Shown: piece by piece, positions 57,143-64,000 of the stretch
How the letters are laid out: every line of letters starts with the position of its first letter
Position numbering within the stretch: position 1 is the first letter of the stretch
DNA from: Lojkania enalia
Lineage: Eukaryota; Ascomycota; Dothideomycetes; Pleosporales
Reading direction: 5' to 3'
Length of the DNA stretch: 64,000 nt
NCBI GenBank assembly: GCA_010094045.1
Contig: ML986591.1
Coordinates: forward strand, 79,965-143,964
The notes under the pieces: generated by a model
Told to the model about the DNA's origin: nothing
The model's database searches: none
Seen by the model: only the letters and a program-made list of their open reading frames with translations
Translations under genes and position numbers: made by a program

Positions 57143-60100
57143 CTACTGCAACTTTAAATCATCTTCGTTTAGCACTCCATATAACTTCTCAATCTCCTGT
57201 CCGATGATTCCGAGGTCGTGAGCCAACTGCCCAGTTACTAGAGCTAGAACCCTGTTAGTCTACACATCACCTTTAATGACGGAGAATGACTCACCATAAG
57301 CGTACAGCAACTCGTAATCCTCATCAGCGGCGACGACTTTGCCCAGTCCAATCCTCCTAAACTCAAATATCTTCGCCAGTAACCTGTCCCTCGTGTGCTC
57401 AACATTGGGCAAAACATCGTTAAGCGGATAAGCCAATTTCATGGATGATGCCATAACTGCTATGATTAGCTCCTGCTGCTAGATGTTATGTATGACGATG
57501 AGATATGACTCACCAGAGAACAAATGACTAATACGGGAACTCAACTCCATCCACTCCCTCTTTGTGTACTTTAGGATCTCCTTCTCCCCCTCGCTTGATT
57601 TCAGATCCTTCAGTATCACAATGCTCATGGCATGGAAACTATCCAACATCCGACCTGTGGCTTCAAGTATGACCTTGAAACTCTTATCGGGAAATGGACC
57701 TCGGAGTTCAAACTCCGACGTGGCCGACGCTCGTAATGTATCCAAGTGACCCAAGAATCTTCGCAGTTCAAGCTCCTCGCGCGCAGTCATATACGAGGAG
57801 CGAGTTGGAGACCCCTCTAGGAGCGTGTAGAGTGGTCCACGCTTCCACGTTAAGCCCATCTTCAACCAGAGCAGTGAAATGCCTTTCTTCACTTTCCGTC
57901 TCGCGGAGATGGGCCAAATTAGCCGAGTAACGATAATACCCCAAATACAACCGGTCATTACAGCGACAACCCTATGGAGCACGATCTCCCAGATCTCTGG
58001 AGATATGCCTCCCTCATCATCGTCGTCATCTTCAACTTTCAGCGATAGCGAATACGCATAGAGAGCCGAAAGATTATAGGTGAGCAGAATGAATCGCCCC
58101 ATCGGGCCTCTGCCTTTCCCAATAATGATATAGAAACACTGAAGCGAGACGAGCCAACCAAAGAACCCGAGAACCAAAGGCTCTTCGTGGGATACGATCC
58201 ATGCAATAATGGCATAGATAGCACCGAGACAGGTACCGAAGAAACGGTGAAAGCCTGTAGTGTTAGAAGCTCCAATGGTCTGCGTACCATTAGTTGCAGT
58301 TCCACCTCTTTTCAGTATGATTTACTCACCATTGAGCAAACCAACATGTATGACAACAAACCCCACTCGCCGCGCCAATGACTGTATATGTCTCTCGTAT
58401 CCGGAATGAAAGCCCACATAGCATATAGTACGGCACCGATGCCTACTTTGATCGCATATTTTACATCATCTCTTCTGAACACTCGAAGAGCAATCCAAAC
58501 ACGATATGCAAATGACTGACGGCCGTTGGGTTGGCCGGAATCACTCTCATCTAAGACTTGCCGGCTAATAGGATTGTGAATTTCCTGTGATATCCCTGAT
58601 TCGGGTGTCTCGTCAAGCAAGCTGGATTGTTCTAGCAGTCGTTAGTAGAAGAGGGTTATATGAAGAGATGTATTAACTACGCACCGGAGTCATTTGTGTA
58701 TTTCGATCTACCCCATTTGCGCCAGAATTTCAGCCAATTCCACGTTCGCCGTCTGGGATAACGATTCTCTTTGAGTTCTTCAAGGATATCGAGGAACGTG
58801 ATCATATCTTCTGCAAAATCCTGCAAGGAGGAACTGAAGTAGCCGCAGCTTGCTGCTACTTCCTCGAAGTCTGCTGCGACCTCTACGGAACCCATTTTTG
58901 AAGGGACTTTATTCTTGTATACTAGAGCCAATGCCTCCTTTCTAGCATTTGTAAAGAGCGTGTTTGCTTCTACGAGACTATGTCGAAAATGTTCGTTAAT
59001 TGCCATATTGTATTCTGGCCCGGGGCCGAACGGAAGCTCGTTCAGCACTTCGTGAAGAGTGTATGCGAGGGATTTCTGACCTGTTAGAGAACTTCAAGTA
59101 AATGCAAAAGCGTGCCTTACCATGGGAGGCCCTAGATGGGCAATGAAGATAGAAAACATGTCAACAGTGGTGAGATTGAAGTCCATTCCATGCGGTAGCC
59201 TCCAAGAGTACTCGCGCTCTCCGGGAGATTCCTCGTCTGAGACTTCAGCAGAAGACTCCGGGAGCTCTTCAATGGAAGCGAGAATACTACTTCGCCGCTC
59301 CACATGACTAAGGCTCGGGGAGAGTATTGGGGATGGGCTGAAAGCGGCAGCATGTTCTGAAAAGCTCTGTGAGTCCTTTTGGCTTGGAGTCGGCGTATCT
59401 AGGGCCCATTGTTGCCCATTCTGGTTGAACTCTTCGGATTGAGCTAACAATGTGAATTGTGTCTCTGCCGCACTACGCAGACCGCCAATATTCTGATTTA
59501 GTTGCTCGATGCATTTCACAAGCCGAGATTCAATTTTGTACTCCTCTTCGGTACCAAGTACATAGTGCTCGTTCTTTGCCTCACCTAGGTTCTTGACTAG
59601 AGTTGTGAATGTTGTTTTGCTCTGATTTGAGGCTTTCATGAAAGACGCGGATTTGAGTTCCTGCTCAGAACCTGACAGGAATCCTTGTGTGATTCGGGTC
59701 AGCATCTCCCCTAACGCATCCGTAGCCTTAATGGCGGTATCTCGGAACTCAATTCGGGCGGATTTAGGCCGGATCAGAAGACTGACCGCCGATGACGCAA
59801 TAATCCCCATGATTATCATCTTCAAGACTTGCCACACCTTATTATACGAAAATTGTGCCGCCTGTACCGCTCCCTCCTTGGTCAAAACGGTGATGATGGC
59901 CAAGGACGTCAAAGAACAGGCGACGTTCACCAATGGATTTCCCAGCTTTTGCTTGGTCCAGCCCACGAGACCTAGACCTCCGCCGCAGAATACGATGATC
60001 ACTATGATATGTCCTAGCGCCCGAAGATGTTGTCGGTCAAAGAATATGGACACAGCCATGCTCGTGAATGAGACGAAAACTGCGTAGAGGAAAGCTGCGA

Positions 60101-60602
60101 AAGCAAGGAGGATGGCCTCGATCATACTTCCTGCAGAACGTGCAGGATGAAAGTATACAGTGACCGTAGCCACCATGTGCTTTCCATCATTCTTCCCAAG
60201 CAACCCGGCAATCGCTGGAACGAATGTTGCCAGACTCCCTAAAATGTACGCCAATGAACACTTTAGTATGCTGATTCCTGTCGGGGAGGTAATAAATGTA
60301 TATGTATCTTTTCCTTTCTCCTTGCAGCGCTCTGCGAAGGCCTCAACACGACCCATCTCAAGATGCCGGTTTGGATCTCCTTGGCCTGGGGCGAGGAGGA
60401 ATTCGGCGGATCCGTTTGACGCTGTCGAAGCTCTTCGAAGAGTAAATGCTTTCTTGACTCGCTCGCCAGTACGCGGAAGGATCATAGTAGCCGACCGTAG
60501 CTGGGGAACCTGTTGTGAGCTTTGCGCTACCAGTGGCGGAAATGAACTTACGCTGGGTCGCAAGAAGCGGCGCGCAGCCGGGCCTTGTGAGGATTCGCTC
60601 AT
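57143..60602 (-). CDS. large fungal membrane protein, DUF2421/FUSC-like (Bre4 type)
   Basis: 1067 residues with two multi-helix membrane blocks, of the fungal putative ER transporter / DUF2421 family related to aromatic-acid exporters. Six exons: 59121-60602, 58685-59075, 58330-58631, 57514-58279, 57295-57456, 57143-57243; phases close. First block (about residues 110-270): CSLAYILGSLATFVPAIAG, TVTVYFHPARSAGSM, ILLAFAAFLYAVFVSF and GHIIVIIVFCGGGLGLVG. A long cytosolic domain (to about 620) is Ser/Glu-rich. Second block: IKVGIGAVLYAMWAFIPD, EWGLLSYMLVCSM, ASNTTGFHRFFGTCLGAIYA, FILLTYNLSALYAYSLS and HRVVAVMTGCIWGIIVTRLIWP. The final exon has two acceptors 6 nt apart (57243 preferred). A 42-nt in-frame intron near residues 19-32 is possible. 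Yeast Bre4 affects brefeldin A tolerance; substrate here unknown. Confidence 0.85.
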
Positions 60603-61138
60603 GTTGAAAGAGCTGCAGTTGGAAGTGTCTATCTAGGTGTTGCTGGAATCGTCATGGTCAAAGAATGAGGAGTATGACTAGGGCGTGACTGAAATGGAAG
60701 TTTCTCAGTGCTTCCGCAATGGCCCATCAACACATCTGCGCATGGGCGCTAACGTCTGTCAGCCGTGGCCCTCTGGTTAGAGAGAGCAGGTCAGGATAAC
60801 GAAAGCGGATACTATCCGCAATATCGTCTCAACGTTATTCAAAGAGAAAATAGAGCTCATTGGAAAAGTCCACAAGTTCGTTCTTACAAAGACCTATCAT
60901 AAACACTGAAGTCCAAATGTGGTTGCTCGCGTCCACGCGAAGCGCACTTCCATTGGCCAATCCCTGTTAGTGTTCTTCACATAATCAGCCCTGCTCCGTT
61001 CTCCGCAAAAGCCACACTTCCGAATAGTCCTCTCCTCAACTCCCTACAATCCATTCGCCGGAACAGTTGCAAAAACAGAAAGGGACAGAGGAAAAAAAAA
61101 AGAAAAAAGGGAAAACCCATCGACAGGAAGCAGCAAAC
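60603..61138. promoter_or_regulatory. shared upstream region of divergent genes
   Basis: About 540 nt between the starts of the DUF2421 gene and the 175-residue protein gene. A purine-rich tract of A and G (61078-61115) lies just before the second start. No gene seen. Confidence 0.45.
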
Positions 61139-61666
61139 ATGGAGGAAGACGACATTGCAGCGGCCATGGGCTTCTCCCAATTCGGAGGCGCCAAGAAGAG
61201 AAAGTTTGATGCCACAAGTTCGCCCAAGGCAAATCCCGACGCCAGTGGAGCCAACTCAACCCGACTAGGAGTCCGATTGAATGCTATGCCAGAAGCATCA
61301 AACAATGCTATGGCCTCGGATGTTCAAGCTTCCGAGAGCGACATCACGATCACTCCTAGCACCGAAGCCACCGGACAACCCAATCCAAACGCTAAAGGAA
61401 AGCTAAAGCAACCTGCCTCCTCCAGCCTAGCCTCCTTCCTTGCTCGCGGCCAGGCACTGGAGGAAGAAAATGTCCCAAAGGCCGAACAAAGCATTAGCTC
61501 ATCGTACGCTGAAGTTGGCACAGTTTCTTTTGGCGGTCTTCCTATCCCACAAGTAGAATTGGGCGCTCTTCGTAGAGGTGTAAGAAACGAAAATGGAGAT
61601 ACGGCTTATTTCCTCCCGAGCTTCGTGGAAGATCCGTGGGAAAGGCTCGAGCAACGTCCAAGGTGA
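61139..61666 (+). CDS. small conserved fungal protein of unknown function
   Basis: 175 residues, one exon. The start MEEDDIAAAMGFSQFGG was chosen because DIAAAMGF-FGG and a following KKRKFD patch form the conserved amino end in filamentous fungi, and the longer frame from 61067 adds only a low-complexity Lys/Glu stretch. The middle is disordered (Asn/Ser/Pro-rich); a conserved tail reads ENGDTAYFLPSFVEDPWERL. No enzyme motif, signal peptide or membrane helix is visible. The basic patch could direct nuclear entry, which is inference. Confidence 0.65.
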   Translation: MEEDDIAAAMGFSQFGGAKKRKFDATSSPKANPDASGANSTRLGVRLNAMPEASNNAMASDVQASESDITITPSTEATGQPNPNAKGKLKQPASSSLASFLARGQALEEENVPKAEQSISSSYAEVGTVSFGGLPIPQVELGALRRGVRNENGDTAYFLPSFVEDPWERLEQRPR

Positions 61667-63810
61667 TCTTACAATCGCTTTAGCGTGACCCCATAGCATA
61701 CTACCCCTGCGGTCGATCCAATGTAGGCATCAGGTTCAGACACTGTATCCAGCCTCCGTTGGTTGGCCAATATAATCCCAAAGAGCTAATTCATTAGCCA
61801 ATTAAGCATCCTATTTGACCACTAAAACCCTACGTATGATAATAGTTGGCTCGCAAACAATCCCGGGATTAATCTCTACACTTCACTCTCCCGACCACTT
61901 TATTTTCCACACATTCAGGCCACAGATCACGATCCCACGCATAGACTCCGTTCTGGCCTTCTCGGTACCTGATAATAGCCCGAACAACAACCTGCCCACT
62001 CGTCCCCACCGACCTCCAGTTTTCCTCACCCGACTTTTAGCTCGCCCACCCAAACCCGCACGACCGGAACCCGTAGCGCCAATGTCTGAGCAAACAGGAA
62101 ATTGTTTTGGAAGATTAGTGATGATTGGCGTAGTAGGAGGGCTTCGAAGGAAAAATGTGGACTCAATGAGAAAGCGGTGTTGGCGGGAGAGCGGATAGAT
62201 CGATGATCTGACATCTGCCATGTGCGACGGGCCGTAGGAGACGTGCAGAACGGGCTCGGAAGGGAATGAATTCGCGTCCCTTGGAGCCATATTCGATTCG
62301 TGATATAGCTCTTAGACTCGGGGATACTAACCGTGCCTCTTTAACGAATTTGTAAGCTGTCTTTTCATATGCTGCAGTGACTTGTCGCGGGATCTAGAAA
62401 CACAAACCCGAGTACTATCAATTACTTTCTAGTAGATGCTTAATGGAGGAACAAAGAATAACTAAACGCTCCAAGTATTTTGAAGCAGGGAAGTAGGAAG
62501 CCAGAGAAAGTTGACCCTCAGCGATAGCGACACGCAACCACACCACCCGGCTCAACCACAATCCCAGCCATCAACGTCGTACTTGGGCCTCAACGTCCAC
62601 GCCTCCACGCACCACTCAACCAGCCACCCTACACTCCCGAATCTTGCTCCCCATCAGCAAGCCGTACACCCCTCCACCCCTCCCCGCCTTCGCAACAACC
62701 CGGATTATCGACCGCGCGTGCACCTGCATATACGAAAACCACGGGACCGGGGCGGAGGAACCGAGACGGCGTACGGCAGCAACGGCTCGTTTCGAATAGC
62801 GAGGTGGGGTTGTCGGGAATTTATGGGGTGGGTTTGGTGTTTGGGAGGGTGGTTTGGAGGGGTTAGGTGTAATGGGGGAAGAGTGCCAGCCAATAGTATG
62901 GGCGGGTGGGTTCTAGGTGAGACATCTGGTCAGGTGACACGTCGAGCCAGCGGATGCAAGGCGAGGCAGCTAGCTACACCGTCTACGCTGCAGGGTCGCA
63001 GACACAGATTAGCTTGATTAGGCGGACGCTCACATGATCAAAAGTCATATGGTCTGGCGTACTCTAGAGAAGGCTGGATTACAAGGGACATACAGGCCGT
63101 TACAACCCCATTCGAACGGACTCACAAGCCACTTTGTGCGGCTGTACAGCTGCTATCATCGACAGGTAGAAAAAGACAGTTGAGCCATATGGGCTCGGTA
63201 TCCAAAACTCCCCAGCCACACTCAACGCCAAATGAAGAAGAAAACCAAGGAGAAACCCGCTCATGCCCCCCAGCTCTTAGACCCATGAACCCCATCCTTG
63301 GACCCATATATATCCGCTGCCACTCGGCAAATCACCATCTGCTATTCATAGACCGAGACCAGGCCGGCGAATAACCGGATGGAGAATGGGAGGGCTTGCA
63401 GCTCGACGAAACATATACCCATATGAACACGTGCAGTTCGCCAGTCGATCGGTAACTACATAAGCGCCTTGCAGCGGCCCGCACCGAGGAAGCTTGTCAG
63501 GGAAAGGGGAAAAAGCAAGTTGGCGCGGGTGATGTGCTGGCGCCGAACGCCGTCGCTAAAGCGGCGATGCGGAACGGTAGCGGAGCGGAAAGCCAAGTGG
63601 AGTGGAGCCCCTAACGACTGCAAGGAGCCCAGAATGAAGTCCTGTTTAGGAAATGGAATCGAGTATGGCGGAGAAATTTGGTACTTAAACTTATTCAGAC
63701 AAGTTGGAAATCGAAAATTTTATGATGCCAAGATTTTTTGGAGTGAGAACTGAAAGGTGTATAGAAACTCATCCACAGTGCTAAAACGGGGAAATTGACA
63801 GGTGACTAGT
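61667..63810. other. region without recognised gene
   Basis: About 2.1 kb. A 135-codon minus frame (61883-62290) and a 168-codon plus frame (62511-63017, Pro/His/Gln-rich then Gly/Trp-rich) are the largest, neither with a recognisable domain. Either could still hold a lineage-specific protein. Confidence 0.45.
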
Positions 63811-64000
63811 TTAGTAGTCGACTGGGGCGGGGTATCGATTTTGAGCAGACTTGTACTCTGCAGGATATTTGCGAGCTGCTCGCTCGTTGAGCGCACTGTT
63901 GGTTGGATTCGTCAGCATATGTGATTGGGTGCCATCTTTGAGGATACTCACTCTACTCGCTTCTGCGTCCATTGTAGATCTTTCTGCACCTCCTTTGCGG
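63811..64000 (-). CDS. KxDL-like protein, carboxyl end (partial)
   Basis: The last two exons of a gene that runs off the right edge: 63952-64000 (incomplete) and 63811-63895, intron 63896-63951. The readable end is AKEVQKDLQWTQKRV then DALNERAARKYPAEY and a tail ending RYPAPVDY. The arrangement Lys-x-Asp-Leu followed by an Arg-rich helix and a Lys-Tyr-Pro turn resembles the carboxyl KxDL motif of BLOC-1/BORC-associated KXD1 proteins. The match is short, so the name is tentative. Confidence 0.5.
   Translation of the reverse strand, partial: RKGGAERSTMDAEASRVSILKDGTQSHMLTNPTNSALNERAARKYPAEYKSAQNRYPAPVDY

Noticed and set aside
61883..62290. 135-codon minus frame
   Set aside because: No recognisable motif and overlapping open frames on both strands; left as unannotated rather than called.
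62511..63017. 168-codon plus frame
   Set aside because: Low-complexity Pro/His/Gln then Gly/Trp-rich sequence, no conserved motif and no credible start context.

Overview
The window is nuclear DNA from a filamentous ascomycete (Pezizomycotina). Evidence: dense single-copy eukaryotic housekeeping genes, short GT-AG introns (most 42-76 nt), a histone-fold SAGA subunit, COMPASS, autophagy and COG-complex genes, fungal-only families (DUF2421/FUSC-like membrane protein, SigF-like NTF2 protein, GPI-anchored Ser/Thr-rich protein), an intron-containing tRNA-Asn, and pseudogenes whose stop codons look like the C-to-T changes of repeat-induced point mutation. I cannot fix the class from the sequence alone. 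Many genes are spliced, so their exon structures were rebuilt from reading frames, splice signals and family conservation; junctions are inferred.

Layout. 0-3.7 kb: RPL10 and RPL30 in tandem, then a zinc alcohol dehydrogenase, all on the minus strand. 3.7-6.6 kb: gene-poor stretch with a broken fungal multi-pass membrane protein gene. 6.7-38.1 kb: gene-dense core arranged largely as divergent pairs that share short promoters: ISC1/SWD3, COQ1/VMA12, VAC14/DENND6, MCM2/UBR7-like, NIF3/BOLA3-like and COG6/ATG9, then tRNA-Asn, RAD54 and a CutC-family gene. 38.4-44.6 kb: three fungal-specific genes (GPI-anchored protein, SigF-like NTF2 protein, a secreted family of unknown function). 45.4-46.0 kb: relic of an AA9 lytic polysaccharide monooxygenase. 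46.0-52.1 kb: about 6 kb AT-rich gene desert. 52.1-61.7 kb: DPH5/SPT3 divergent pair, RPL19, a 1067-residue DUF2421 membrane transporter-like protein and a small conserved fungal protein. 61.7-63.8 kb: no gene recognised. The right edge cuts a gene ending in a KxDL-like domain.

Functional picture. There is no obvious pathway cluster. Loose themes are translation (RPL10, RPL30, RPL19, DPH5, tRNA-Asn), chromatin and DNA (SWD3, SPT3, MCM2, RAD54), and endolysosomal or membrane traffic (VAC14, VMA12, DENND6, COG6, ATG9, ISC1, KxDL). I found no CRISPR array, intact transposon or complete secondary-metabolite cluster. The items most worth checking are the RPL19 start codon split by an intron, the alternative SPT3 amino terminus behind a 544-nt intron, the RIP-like AA9 relic next to the gene desert, and the intact unknown secreted family at 42.6 kb.
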